This document shows, in pieces, positions 14,940-23,726 of a stretch of 64,000 bases of DNA (the first letter of the stretch is position 1; each line of letters starts with the position of its first letter). Both the position numbers and the translations under genes were made by a program. Under the pieces are notes generated by a model. It was not told the origin of the DNA. It saw only the letters and a list, made by a program, of their open reading frames with translations, and did no database searches. Source of the stretch: SKHV01 sp963678565 (GTDB taxonomy: Bacteria; Bacteroidota; Bacteroidia; Bacteroidales; Prolixibacteraceae); contig OY782875.1 of the NCBI GenBank assembly GCA_963678565.1, positions 1,116,001 to 1,180,000 of the forward strand, read 5' to 3'.

Positions 14940-16499
14940 ATGTTAGCACAAGAAATAAAATCACAAGTAACTTCCGTATTCGCAAATTTAAAAAGCAATT
15001 TCACATTAGAAATTACAGCCGATGAAAGTCATCTCAAGAAAGCTGAAATGATCGAATTCTTGGAAGATGTAGCCTCATGTTCCGATAAAGTTTCGGTAGA
15101 AATTAAATCTGGCGAAGAACTTTCGTTCAAAGTAAAAAAGAACAACGGAGCATCATCGGTTATATTCAAAGCCATTCCCAACGGACACGAATTTACTACG
15201 CTGTTGTTGGCAGTTTTGAATCAGGACGGCATAGGGAAGAACCTTCCCGATGATGCATTCATTCAACGAATCAAAAGTTTAAAAGGCGGCATTACCCTAA
15301 AATCCTATATTTCGTTAACATGTACCAATTGTCCTGATGTAGTTCAGGCCTTGAACATTATTTCTTTTATCAACCCAAACATTCAACACGAAATTATTGA
15401 TGGTGGCCTTTATAAGGAAGAAGTAGAAGCCTTGAATATTCAAGCGGTTCCTTCGGTATATGCAGGCAACGAGTTGTTGCATGTTGGCCGTTCATCGTTG
15501 GGCGAATTGTTGGGGAAATTGGAAAAAGAAATGGGCGTTGATCGCTCAAATCAGGAAGTAGTTAAGAAAGAATTCGATGTAGTAGTTGTTGGTGGTGGTC
15601 CGGCTGGAGCATCGGCAGCTATTTATTCTGCCCGTAAAGGATTCAGCGTGGCCATAGTGGCCGAAACCATTGGCGGTCAGGTAACCGAAACTGTTTCGAT
15701 TGAAAACATGATTTCTAAAACCATGACTACCGGAAAAGAATTAAGTGCCGACCTATTGTCTCATGTGAAAGACTATCCAATTGAAGTACTTGAAAATCGT
15801 TTAGTTGAATCGATTGAAGTAGTGGATGGTATGAAAATATTAAAGACATCGTTAGGTGAGGAGTTAACAACTCCGGCAGTAATTGCTGCAACAGGTGCCA
15901 GCTGGCGACATTTGAATGTGCCGGGCGAGAGCCAATACATTGGTTCGGGAGTTGCCTTTTGTACCCATTGCGATGGTCCATTTTATAAAGATAAAAAGGT
16001 GGTCGTAATTGGAGGCGGAAATTCGGGATTGGAAGCGGCCATCGATTTATCTTCTATTGCATCGCACGTTACGGTTTTAGAATTTGCCGATACTTTGCGA
16101 GGCGATCAGGTATTACAAGAAAAACTCTCAACAAAATCGAATGTTGAAATCTACACCAATGCGCAAACATTGAAAATTGATGGTGATGGACAAAAAGTTA
16201 CATCGCTTACGTATCGAGAGCGTACTTCGGGTATTGAAAAAGAAGTGATTACTGATGGAGTTTTTGTTCAAATTGGACTAAGCCCAAACAGTGGAGTTTT
16301 TAAAGATTTAGTAGAGACCAATAGAATGGGAGAGATTATGGTGGATGCTAGTTGCCGTACCAATGTTCCCGGTATTTATGCTGCGGGCGACGTTTCGGTA
16401 GTGCCTTACAAACAAATTGTAGTGGCTATGGGCGAAGGTGCAAAAGCGGCACTCTCTGCATTCGAAGACAATATAAAGGGTTTGCAAATTGCGAGTTAG
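14940..16499 (+). CDS. ahpF: alkyl hydroperoxide reductase subunit F
   Basis: A 519-residue flavoprotein disulphide reductase. The N-terminal double-thioredoxin-like domain carries Cys128-x2-Cys131 (CTNC). The FAD-binding GGGPAGASAA follows near residue 215, the redox-active CTHC near 343-346 and the NAD(P)H-binding GGGNSGLEAA shortly after; the C-terminus has the FAD motif GDVSVVPYKQ. The layout is that of full-length AhpF rather than a plain thioredoxin reductase. It passes electrons from NADH to AhpC. Confidence 0.97.
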   Translation: MLAQEIKSQVTSVFANLKSNFTLEITADESHLKKAEMIEFLEDVASCSDKVSVEIKSGEELSFKVKKNNGASSVIFKAIPNGHEFTTLLLAVLNQDGIGKNLPDDAFIQRIKSLKGGITLKSYISLTCTNCPDVVQALNIISFINPNIQHEIIDGGLYKEEVEALNIQAVPSVYAGNELLHVGRSSLGELLGKLEKEMGVDRSNQEVVKKEFDVVVVGGGPAGASAAIYSARKGFSVAIVAETIGGQVTETVSIENMISKTMTTGKELSADLLSHVKDYPIEVLENRLVESIEVVDGMKILKTSLGEELTTPAVIAATGASWRHLNVPGESQYIGSGVAFCTHCDGPFYKDKKVVVIGGGNSGLEAAIDLSSIASHVTVLEFADTLRGDQVLQEKLSTKSNVEIYTNAQTLKIDGDGQKVTSLTYRERTSGIEKEVITDGVFVQIGLSPNSGVFKDLVETNRMGEIMVDASCRTNVPGIYAAGDVSVVPYKQIVVAMGEGAKAALSAFEDNIKGLQIAS

Positions 16500-16525
16500 A
16501 GTTAACGAGGTAATTTTTTCCTATG

Positions 16526-16557
16526 AAGGCTGTTCAATTATGGACAGCCTTTTTTTG
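16526..16557 (+). terminator. ahpF terminator
   Basis: Stem AAGGCTGT / ACAGCCTT with a 10-nt loop and a run of seven T, 26 nt after the ahpF stop. Confidence 0.85.
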
Positions 16558-16570
16558 TTTAAAAGTTCCT

Positions 16571-16591
16571 GAGTTCCTGAGTAACAAAGTA
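16571..16591 (+). repeat. 21-bp gene-end motif, copy 2
   Basis: GAGTTCCTGAGTAACAAAGTA, matching 13210-13230 (minus strand) at 20 of 21 bases. Preceded by a second partial GTTCCTGA, so the first half is tandemly doubled. Confidence 0.55.
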
Positions 16592-16636
16592 ATTATTCAT
16601 TATAAATTTTCCATTATTCATTTTTTAAAACGACCG

Positions 16637-16733
16637 TCGGCAATTCGCCGAAAGCTCACTGTAGACCTTCCTTCAATCGGCGTTTTGCCGAATGCGCACC
16701 GGACAAACTTTCATCAATCGGCGTTTCGCCGAT
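16637..16733. repeat. array of three evenly spaced hairpins
   Basis: Three 15-nt units with the same TCGGC / GCCGA stem and different 5-nt loops: 16637-16651 (AATTC), 16677-16691 (GTTTT) and 16718-16732 (GTTTC, stem extendable to 7 bp). Starts are 40 and 41 nt apart. The block is much richer in G+C than its surroundings and lies in the ahpF to peptidase intergenic region. No protein-coding sense is seen. Confidence 0.7.
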
Positions 16734-16811
16734 GGCGGCCAAATAAAAAGAGCAAACGGTATAATCATTTGCTCCTTTTCGAAATCTTATGAATCGATAT
16801 TTTTGATTCGT

Positions 16812-19052
16812 TTACTTGTTATGTTCCAATAAGTAATTGGTTAATAAAGTATACAAATGGCGTGTTGTATTTGAACGCTCATATAATCCGTGCGAACGAT
16901 TTGGATAGGCCATCATGGTGAATTGTTTGTTCTGTGTTATCAATTCATCTACCAACATTTCCATACTTTGGTAATGCACATTATCGTCGTGTGTTCCGTG
17001 CACTACTAATAAATTTCCTTGTAAATCTTTCGCATAAGTAATTGGCGATCCGTTAATAAAATCCTGAAGATTTTCTTGTGGTAATCCCATGTAGCGTTCT
17101 TGGTAAATATTATCGTAGATCAATTGATTTGAAACGGCTGCAACCGCCATTCCTGTTTTATAAATTTCAGGATATCTAAACATCAGGTTTAAGGTCATTG
17201 AACCTCCGCCACTCCAACCCCAAACGGTAGTTCTGTTGGCATCGATATAAGGGAACTTCAATACTTCTTTAGCCGCTAATGCTTGATCGTGTGCATTCAC
17301 AACTCCAACTTTTCGGTAGATCGATTTTCGCCATTCACTTCCTTTTAAGCAGGGAGTTCCGCGGTTATCCATATCTATAATGATGAAGCCTTTTTGAGCA
17401 ATCATAATGTTCCACATTCCAATGAAATTATCGGTGGCTACTTGTCCCCAAGGTTCGCCATATACATGGAATAGCACCGGGTATTTTTTCGATGGATCAA
17501 AATCACTAGGCTTAATCATTCGGCCATCAATTTCAATGCCTTCTTCGGTGGTAACTTTAAAGAATTCGACTGTTGGAAGATCTAAAGTTGCCAGCTTTTC
17601 TTCGAATTTTGTGTTGGTCACCAATTGCTCAATAATGTTGTGTTTAGGTAGTGTAACCAAATCGACCTTATTTGCTGCTAATGCCGAACCATAAGTGTGC
17701 AAGGCGTATTTCCCGTTTGGCGAAGCTTTGTAAATGTTGATTCCTTCGTATTTCGACGGTGTAACTTGTTTTGGCTTTTTGCCTCCATTCAACGAAACGC
17801 TATACAAATAACGCTGCGTGCTGTTGCTTGGTGAAGCATGGAAATAAGCCTCGGTTTTGGTAACAGCTACCAATGAGGCTACATCGTAATCGCCTTCGGT
17901 AAGCAAGGTTTTTTCACCCGATGCAATGTTTATTTTATATAAATGGCGCCATCCATCGTTTTCAGTCAATCGTAGAAACGATTGATTGTTGTCGACCATC
18001 AAAAGTGCATTTCCAGTCCACCACGACGCTGAAACATCAGGATATTGCAAGTCAACCCAGGTTTCTTCGGTTTCGGTATAAATGGTTTTCAAGGTTTTCG
18101 ATGGAACATGGTAGATCCAAACCGTTAATTTATTCTGATGGCGATTCATTTGCTGAATCAATAAGTTTTCAGCATCGATCCATTGCATGCCCGGAATATA
18201 GTTTTCGGTTGCCGAACCTTCAATTGGAATCCAAGTGATTGCTTGTGTTGCTACATCTACAACACCTACCTTACAAGCCGAAGGTGTTTCTCCAACTTTA
18301 GGATATTGCAGTGGAATTAATCGAGCGTAAACTGAATCGAGGTTGTCGATCATATAGAAGGTTCCGGTAGTTGAGGCATCTAAATTCCAGAATGCAATTT
18401 CATTTTTTTCAGGGTTCCAGCTAAAACCATCTTTGCAACCAAACTCTTCTTCGTAAACCCAATCAAAGGTTCCGTTAATAATTCCTTGGCCACCGTCGGT
18501 AGTCAATGCTGTTACTTTTCCTGTTGTTAAATCTTCAGTGTAAATATTGAATTCGCTTACATAAGCAACTTTATCGTTGTTGGGCGAAAATTTGGCAAAC
18601 ATTAACGATGATGCAGGAAATTCTTTTCCAATTTGCTGTAGTTTTTGTGTTGCAATGTCGAAAACCCAGTAATCGCCCTTGGTATTGGTACGCCAAACAC
18701 GAGCGGAGTTGGTGAAGATTAAAACTTTTGATAAGTTGTTTGAAAAGCTGATGTCTTCAATTCTTATTGGCTTTTCTTTTCCTTCAGGGATTAATGCTTC
18801 AGAAGGAATAATTACCGTTTTCTCTTTCGATTTAGTGATATATTTTGCAACCGATTGTGCTCCTTTTTCCCATTCAACTTTTACGTAAGCATTGCCACCA
18901 TCAATCCATTGAAATGGTTGGGCCCATTGCTGGCTGAATTCTTGCGATGCATAAATACGATCTATGCTTAAAAGTTTATCTGATTGTTCTTGTGCAAAGC
19001 AAAGACTGCCAGCAAGCACAAAAGCAATAATGAGTAGAAGTCGAGTTTTCAT
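16812..19052 (-). CDS. secreted dipeptidyl-peptidase IV-like serine peptidase (S9B)
   Basis: About 746 residues from the ATG at 19052, which begins a clean signal peptide (MKTRLLLIIAF... ending in CFAQ); an in-frame ATG at 19103 would add 17 residues before it and is less likely. The first 500 residues form the DPP-IV beta-propeller. The alpha/beta-hydrolase domain has Ser in GWSGGGS (about 611), Asp in GTHDDNVH and His in NRSHGLY near the C-terminus. It would remove Xaa-Pro dipeptides from peptides in the periplasm. Monocistronic, convergent with ahpF. Confidence 0.92.
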   Translation of the reverse strand: MKTRLLLIIAFVLAGSLCFAQEQSDKLLSIDRIYASQEFSQQWAQPFQWIDGGNAYVKVEWEKGAQSVAKYITKSKEKTVIIPSEALIPEGKEKPIRIEDISFSNNLSKVLIFTNSARVWRTNTKGDYWVFDIATQKLQQIGKEFPASSLMFAKFSPNNDKVAYVSEFNIYTEDLTTGKVTALTTDGGQGIINGTFDWVYEEEFGCKDGFSWNPEKNEIAFWNLDASTTGTFYMIDNLDSVYARLIPLQYPKVGETPSACKVGVVDVATQAITWIPIEGSATENYIPGMQWIDAENLLIQQMNRHQNKLTVWIYHVPSKTLKTIYTETEETWVDLQYPDVSASWWTGNALLMVDNNQSFLRLTENDGWRHLYKINIASGEKTLLTEGDYDVASLVAVTKTEAYFHASPSNSTQRYLYSVSLNGGKKPKQVTPSKYEGINIYKASPNGKYALHTYGSALAANKVDLVTLPKHNIIEQLVTNTKFEEKLATLDLPTVEFFKVTTEEGIEIDGRMIKPSDFDPSKKYPVLFHVYGEPWGQVATDNFIGMWNIMIAQKGFIIIDMDNRGTPCLKGSEWRKSIYRKVGVVNAHDQALAAKEVLKFPYIDANRTTVWGWSGGGSMTLNLMFRYPEIYKTGMAVAAVSNQLIYDNIYQERYMGLPQENLQDFINGSPITYAKDLQGNLLVVHGTHDDNVHYQSMEMLVDELITQNKQFTMMAYPNRSHGLYERSNTTRHLYTLLTNYLLEHNK

Positions 19053-19211
19053 GTGTGTAATTTTTTCGTGAATCGTAAAAATAGGGAAAATTTTATGCGT
19101 CATTCTATGACAAATTTTAGTTTCTACACAACAAATTTGTGTTTTGATGGGGCTTACAAGTTCTTGCTCAGATATTTCAACCGAATAAAGAAATAACGTA
19201 CTTTTACAGGT

Positions 19212-20258
19212 ATGTTAACAGAAATTGAAATAGGCGGTGCTTTCGCCTTGCAATTACCCATTATTGATGTTCGATCGCCGGGCGAGTTTGAGAAAGGTCA
19301 TATACCCGGTGCTACTAACATTCCTTTATTTACCAACGATGAACGTGCACATGTAGGTACGGTGTACAAGCAGCAATCGAAAGAAAAGGCAATTGAAGTT
19401 GGTTATGTCTATGTAAATCCGAAGCTTCAAATGTTTATCGAAGAGTCGCGCAAAGTAGCTCCCAACGGAAATGTGATTGTGCATTGTTGGCGCGGAGGAA
19501 TGCGGAGTCGTTCGTTTGCACAACATCTTTCCGATAATGGTTTCAACGATGTGAAAGTCGTGGTTGGTGGTTATAAAGCTTACCGCAATTTTGTGCTGAA
19601 TCATTTCGAAACTCCTGCCGATTTAAAGGTGATTGGTGGCTACACCGGAAGTGGTAAAACCTACTTATTGAAGGAAGTTGCCCAATTGGGGCATCAAATG
19701 GTCGACCTTGAAGGTTTGGCCAATCACAAAGGTTCAGCTTTTGGAAGTATTGGTGAAAATCCACAACCAACCACTGAGCAATTCGAAAATAACCTTTCTG
19801 AAATTTGGCGAGCACTCGATTTCTCAAAACCAATTTATATGGAAGACGAAAGTTTGAGTATTGGTCATGTGAATATTCCAATGCAGTTGTTCAGTCAAAT
19901 TCGAAATGCACAGCTTTATTTTATCGACATTCCGAAAGAGGAGCGCGCCAAGCATTTGGTGAACGATTATGCGGGTTACGACAATCAATTGTTGGAAAGT
20001 TCGATTCTAAGAATTACAAAGCGATTGGGCGGACAAAATGTGAATCATGCGTTGGAATGTTTGGCCCAGAATAATTATGTAGAGGTGGCTTTAACCACGC
20101 TTCATTATTACGATAAAGCCTACATAAAAGGAATGAATAAGCGAAATGCTGATAGAATTGTAAAAATTCCGATGGAAAAAGTGGATGCTATCAACAATGC
20201 AAAAACAATAATAAGATTTATCAAAGAATATGAAACCAATCAAGTTAACGCAATATAG
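19212..20258 (+). CDS. mnmH: tRNA 2-selenouridine synthase MnmH
   Basis: A 348-residue protein with an N-terminal rhodanese domain and a C-terminal P-loop domain. Cys92 lies in HCWRGGMRSRS, matching the catalytic Cys97 of E. coli SelU/MnmH; the Walker A is GGYTGSGKT (142-150). It replaces sulphur by selenium at the wobble 2-thiouridine of tRNAs for Lys, Glu and Gln, using selenophosphate. That donor is made by SelD, encoded immediately downstream with a 29-nt overlap, so the pair is a complete selenouridine module. Confidence 0.95.
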   Translation: MLTEIEIGGAFALQLPIIDVRSPGEFEKGHIPGATNIPLFTNDERAHVGTVYKQQSKEKAIEVGYVYVNPKLQMFIEESRKVAPNGNVIVHCWRGGMRSRSFAQHLSDNGFNDVKVVVGGYKAYRNFVLNHFETPADLKVIGGYTGSGKTYLLKEVAQLGHQMVDLEGLANHKGSAFGSIGENPQPTTEQFENNLSEIWRALDFSKPIYMEDESLSIGHVNIPMQLFSQIRNAQLYFIDIPKEERAKHLVNDYAGYDNQLLESSILRITKRLGGQNVNHALECLAQNNYVEVALTTLHYYDKAYIKGMNKRNADRIVKIPMEKVDAINNAKTIIRFIKEYETNQVNAI

Positions 20259-21261
20259 CCATGGTGCCGGATGTGGATGTAAAATCTCGCCAAAAGTATT
20301 GACCACCATTTTGAAAACAGAAATCGAACCTAATTATGACGCACGTTTGCTCGTAGGAAATGATAGTCGCGACGATGCAGCTGTTTACGATATGGGTGAT
20401 GGAACTGCAGTAATAAGTACCACCGATTTTTTTATGCCGATTGTGGATGATCCATTTACCTTCGGAAAAATTGCGGCCACAAATGCCATTAGTGATGTAT
20501 ATGCCATGGGCGGAAAGCCGTTGATTGCTATTGCTATTTTAGGCTGGCCGATCGATAAGCTGGCTCCTGAAATTGCACAACAGGTTTTGGAAGGTGGACG
20601 CCAAACTTGTAAAGAAGCAGGAATTACATTAGCTGGTGGACATAGCATCGATAGTCCTGAACCAATTTTTGGATTGGCAGTTACCGGTCAGGTGGAGTTG
20701 GCGAATTTAAAGCGCAATGATACTGCTACCGAAGGATGTACACTATACTTGACAAAACCATTGGGTGTGGGGGTGTTTACCACTGCACAAAAGAACGGTT
20801 TGTTGAAGCCCGAGCATGAGCAAATTGCACCTGATTCTATGTCGAAGTTGAATAAAATTGGTTACGAACTTTCAAAAATTGAAGGCATCAAAGCCTTGAC
20901 TGATGTAACCGGGTTTGGTTTGCTAGGCCATTTGGTTGAAATGTGCGAAGGAAGCAACTTGTCGGCTCAGCTCGAATTTGATAAGATTCCGGTATTCGAA
21001 AGCGTAAAAGAATACATTGCACAAAAATGCATTCCCGGAGGAACGAACCGAAATTGGGACAGCTATGGTCATCATATTGAATTGGAGGATGTTCAGCAAA
21101 AATCAATACTATGCGATCCGCAAACTAGTGGAGGCTTGTTAATTGCTGTTGAAGACTCGGCAAAATATGAAGTTGAAAAACTGCTAATTGCCAATGGAAT
21201 TGAACCGGTTTCGTTTGGTAAAATGGTGAAACAAGAAGCGAAGTTGGTGAAAGTGGTTTAA
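20230..21261 (+). CDS. selD: selenide, water dikinase SelD
   Basis: A 343-residue selenophosphate synthetase making selenophosphate from selenide and ATP. The N-terminal GAGCGCK gives Cys15 and Lys18, equivalent to the catalytic Cys17 and Lys20 of E. coli SelD; no selenocysteine codon is needed. The AIRS-like nucleotide-binding and C-terminal domains follow, with VTGFGLLGH and DPQTSGGLL. Its start lies 29 nt inside mnmH, indicating coupled translation. In this window its only consumer is MnmH; selA and selB are not seen. Confidence 0.96.
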   Translation: MKPIKLTQYSHGAGCGCKISPKVLTTILKTEIEPNYDARLLVGNDSRDDAAVYDMGDGTAVISTTDFFMPIVDDPFTFGKIAATNAISDVYAMGGKPLIAIAILGWPIDKLAPEIAQQVLEGGRQTCKEAGITLAGGHSIDSPEPIFGLAVTGQVELANLKRNDTATEGCTLYLTKPLGVGVFTTAQKNGLLKPEHEQIAPDSMSKLNKIGYELSKIEGIKALTDVTGFGLLGHLVEMCEGSNLSAQLEFDKIPVFESVKEYIAQKCIPGGTNRNWDSYGHHIELEDVQQKSILCDPQTSGGLLIAVEDSAKYEVEKLLIANGIEPVSFGKMVKQEAKLVKVV

Positions 21262-21308
21262 AGTTCTTTAGTTACGGAGAGACAAAGTAACAAAGCTCAT
21301 CAACAAAG

Positions 21309-21422
21309 TGTCATTTCGAGGGAAGAGTAACGACGAAAAATCTTTGACTTAACCTTTGAGGTTTAGCTTCGTTGATTTTCAATTCTCACCGTCCGAATAC
21401 ATTCGGAGTGTTCGAAATGACA
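21309..21422. repeat. dispersed palindrome-bounded intergenic repeat, copy 2
   Basis: Ends are a perfect 11-bp inverted repeat TGTCATTTCGA / TCGAAATGACA. After the left end comes GGGAAGAGTAACGACGA, matching copy 1 (13093-13184) closely. The interior holds a second small palindrome CCGAATACATTCGG. Placed between the convergent selD and esterase genes. Confidence 0.75.
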
Positions 21423-21438
21423 CTTTAATTATTTCTAT

Positions 21439-22410
21439 TTATTCCTTAAAAACTTTATCTAAGAAATTGATGACATATTCCGAGGTTGGTGTAAACCAAG
21501 GTTCCAAGTGCCAGAAGGAGTGAGGACTGCCTTCCAAGCAGTGATACTCGTTGTAAATTCCAAGGCTGTCGAGCCCATTGCTTAAATCTTGATGGCCTGC
21601 AAGGAAACGATCGTATTTACTTTTCAACATTAAACTGGGCGGAAAATCTTTGTTTACATGTGATAAGGCTGAACCTTCATTCCAAACAGCTTTATTGTCG
21701 TTCGGATTGCACGCGAACCATCGGGTAGAAACTGTTTCTTGTTCCGGGCGCACTTCATCGGCATCCTTGTGTAAAAAATGTAGAACACCATCTACATCAA
21801 CCATAGCCTGAACCTTATTTGAAAAGCCTTTGTATACCAATGTGTCGGCGTAATGGTTGTAGTAACCTGTTGATGCAACTAATGCGGCTAATTGTCCTCC
21901 GGCTGAACCTCCATAAGTAGCAAACTTGGTAGTGTCAATTGGGTAATTTTTATATTGACTACGCAAGAATTTAATAGCTGTTTTAATATCGACTACCGCT
22001 GCCGGATAGCTTGCTTCCAAAAGCATTCGGTATTCAACGGTTGCACATATGTATCCATTTTCAGCGAGTTTCTCAGCCATGGCCCATTGCAACGATTTAT
22101 CGCCTGAAATCCATCCGCCACCATGTATCATTACCACCACCGGAAACTTATCTTTCCTTTTGTATTTTGAAGGAACAAACAAGTCAAGGTGCATTTCACG
22201 ACCGCCATAATTTTGATAAATCAAATCATCGTACTTCTTCACTTTTGGTGAATTGGTCATGTACATTGGTTGTATGTCGGGATAATATTTTACCCATTTT
22301 TTGTATGTCGCAGCTACAGTGTACGAAGTGTCTTTCGGGAATTTCACCTGTGCATTACTAACTTCTGCGATTAAAAATGTAAGTATTAAAAGGATTCCTA
22401 TTTTTCTCAT
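21439..22410 (-). CDS. secreted alpha/beta-hydrolase, probable carbohydrate esterase
   Basis: A 323-residue protein with a signal peptide ending in SNAQ. The oxyanion motif HGGGW (about residue 95), the nucleophile in GGSAGG (about 168) and His in SPHSFWH near the C-terminus place it in the HSL/BD-FAE-like esterase group. As the last gene of the five-gene pectin operon, 5 nt after the GH29 gene, it most likely removes acetyl or related ester groups from pectin or rhamnogalacturonan. The ester removed is inference. Confidence 0.8.
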   Translation of the reverse strand: MRKIGILLILTFLIAEVSNAQVKFPKDTSYTVAATYKKWVKYYPDIQPMYMTNSPKVKKYDDLIYQNYGGREMHLDLFVPSKYKRKDKFPVVVMIHGGGWISGDKSLQWAMAEKLAENGYICATVEYRMLLEASYPAAVVDIKTAIKFLRSQYKNYPIDTTKFATYGGSAGGQLAALVASTGYYNHYADTLVYKGFSNKVQAMVDVDGVLHFLHKDADEVRPEQETVSTRWFACNPNDNKAVWNEGSALSHVNKDFPPSLMLKSKYDRFLAGHQDLSNGLDSLGIYNEYHCLEGSPHSFWHLEPWFTPTSEYVINFLDKVFKE

Positions 22411-22415
22411 AATTG

Positions 22416-23723
22416 TTAATTTTTCAAAGTTACTTTGACCACTTCTGGTAAGTCGTAGGCTAAATCGGTTGGCAAATTAATTACAATAGCCTTGCCAAAG
22501 CTGGGATGAATCGCAAGTTTTTGTGGGCCATTTTGTGATAGTAATTCTACCTTTTCAATGTTTTCCTCTTTAATGGTTAAGATGACTACGTTATTGTCGG
22601 GGCGCTCAAATATATGTACATAATGAATATTGTCTTTTTGGGTGAACCGTCCATACAATGGAGCTACGTATTTGCCTTTAGAAGCGCCAACAATTGCTTC
22701 GCCATTTATTTTCATCCAATCTTGAATATCGCTTAAACGCGATTGACTTTCAACCGGAATATTCCCTAATTCATCGGGACCAATGTTCAAAAGGTAATTT
22801 CCTCCTTTGCTCACTATGTCGATTAACTGCATGATGATGGTTCTCGACGACTTCCAATATTCTTCAGTATCGAGTTTGCTATATCCCCAGCTTGCAGCCA
22901 TGGTTCCCGGAGTTTCCCATAGCGTTGCATCACCCTTTTTAGGAATGTGATTATCGCCCATCTCTTTGAAATCACCAACACCATTTCCGATACGTGTATT
23001 GATTAATATTTCAGGCTGAAGCTTTTTTACGTAATCGTAGATTTCCTGGCTTTGAGTTTTGGAGGTTTGCTCTGGCGTATCGAACCAAAGGATAGCTACT
23101 TCACCATAATTGGTCAGCAATTCCTTTAATTGTGGTTTCACTTTTTCGTTTAAGTATTGTTGGTAATTGTAAGGTCGGTTTTCATCAAAATCCCAATTGT
23201 TGCCCCACGAACTTTTGGCTGCATTAGGTTCACGCCAATCGCGACCTAATGAATAGTAAATGCCCAATTTCATTTCATATTTTTTGCAAGCTATCGAAAG
23301 TGCTAACAACGGATCTTTTTGGTAGGGAGTGGCCTCAACAATGTTGAAGGTGTCCACTTTTGAATGGTACATCGCAAATCCATCGTGATGCTTCGAAGTA
23401 AAAACCAGATAACCTATTCCTGCTTCTTTGGCTTGCTTCACAATTTTGTCTGCATTAAAATCAACCGGATTGAATTGCGAGGTCAGTTTTGCATATTCTG
23501 CATTTGGAATTTTGGCAATCCACTGTATGTGTTCGCAAAATGGATTCAAATATTTATCATTTTGCACAGCTTCTCCATTCCAAATTCCTGCAGGAATGGA
23601 ATACAATCCCCAATGAATAAACATTCCAAATTTGGCTTCGCTCCACCAATTATCTGAATTGTTTTGTGCAAATCCTTGATATGTCAAGAATAGAAGTATA
23701 ATGATCGTTATGTTTTTTTTCAT
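22416..23723 (-). CDS. secreted alpha-L-fucosidase (GH29)
   Basis: A 435-residue protein with a signal peptide ending in GFAQ. The GH29 hallmarks are KFGMFIHWGLYS near the start, TSKHHDGFAMY, and the nucleophile Asp in ILWFDTPE. A short C-terminal beta domain follows. It would release alpha-L-fucose from oligosaccharides in the periplasm; fucose occurs in rhamnogalacturonan side chains, fitting its place 3 nt after the PL1 gene in the pectin operon. Linkage preference (GH29-A or -B) cannot be told. Confidence 0.9.
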   Translation of the reverse strand: MKKNITIIILLFLTYQGFAQNNSDNWWSEAKFGMFIHWGLYSIPAGIWNGEAVQNDKYLNPFCEHIQWIAKIPNAEYAKLTSQFNPVDFNADKIVKQAKEAGIGYLVFTSKHHDGFAMYHSKVDTFNIVEATPYQKDPLLALSIACKKYEMKLGIYYSLGRDWREPNAAKSSWGNNWDFDENRPYNYQQYLNEKVKPQLKELLTNYGEVAILWFDTPEQTSKTQSQEIYDYVKKLQPEILINTRIGNGVGDFKEMGDNHIPKKGDATLWETPGTMAASWGYSKLDTEEYWKSSRTIIMQLIDIVSKGGNYLLNIGPDELGNIPVESQSRLSDIQDWMKINGEAIVGASKGKYVAPLYGRFTQKDNIHYVHIFERPDNNVVILTIKEENIEKVELLSQNGPQKLAIHPSFGKAIVINLPTDLAYDLPEVVKVTLKN

Positions 23724-23726
23724 CGC

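Noticed and set aside
16637..16733. Reading the regular hairpins as a CRISPR array
   Set aside because: Repeats are only 15 nt with variable centres, there are just three, the spacers are short and no cas genes are near.
16523..16792. 89-codon plus-strand frame across the ahpF terminator and hairpin array
   Set aside because: It runs through a clear terminator and three palindromes; the peptide is an accident of the repeats.
23364..23657. 97-codon plus-strand frame opposite the GH29 gene
   Set aside because: Antisense of a conserved enzyme with no protein-like features of its own.
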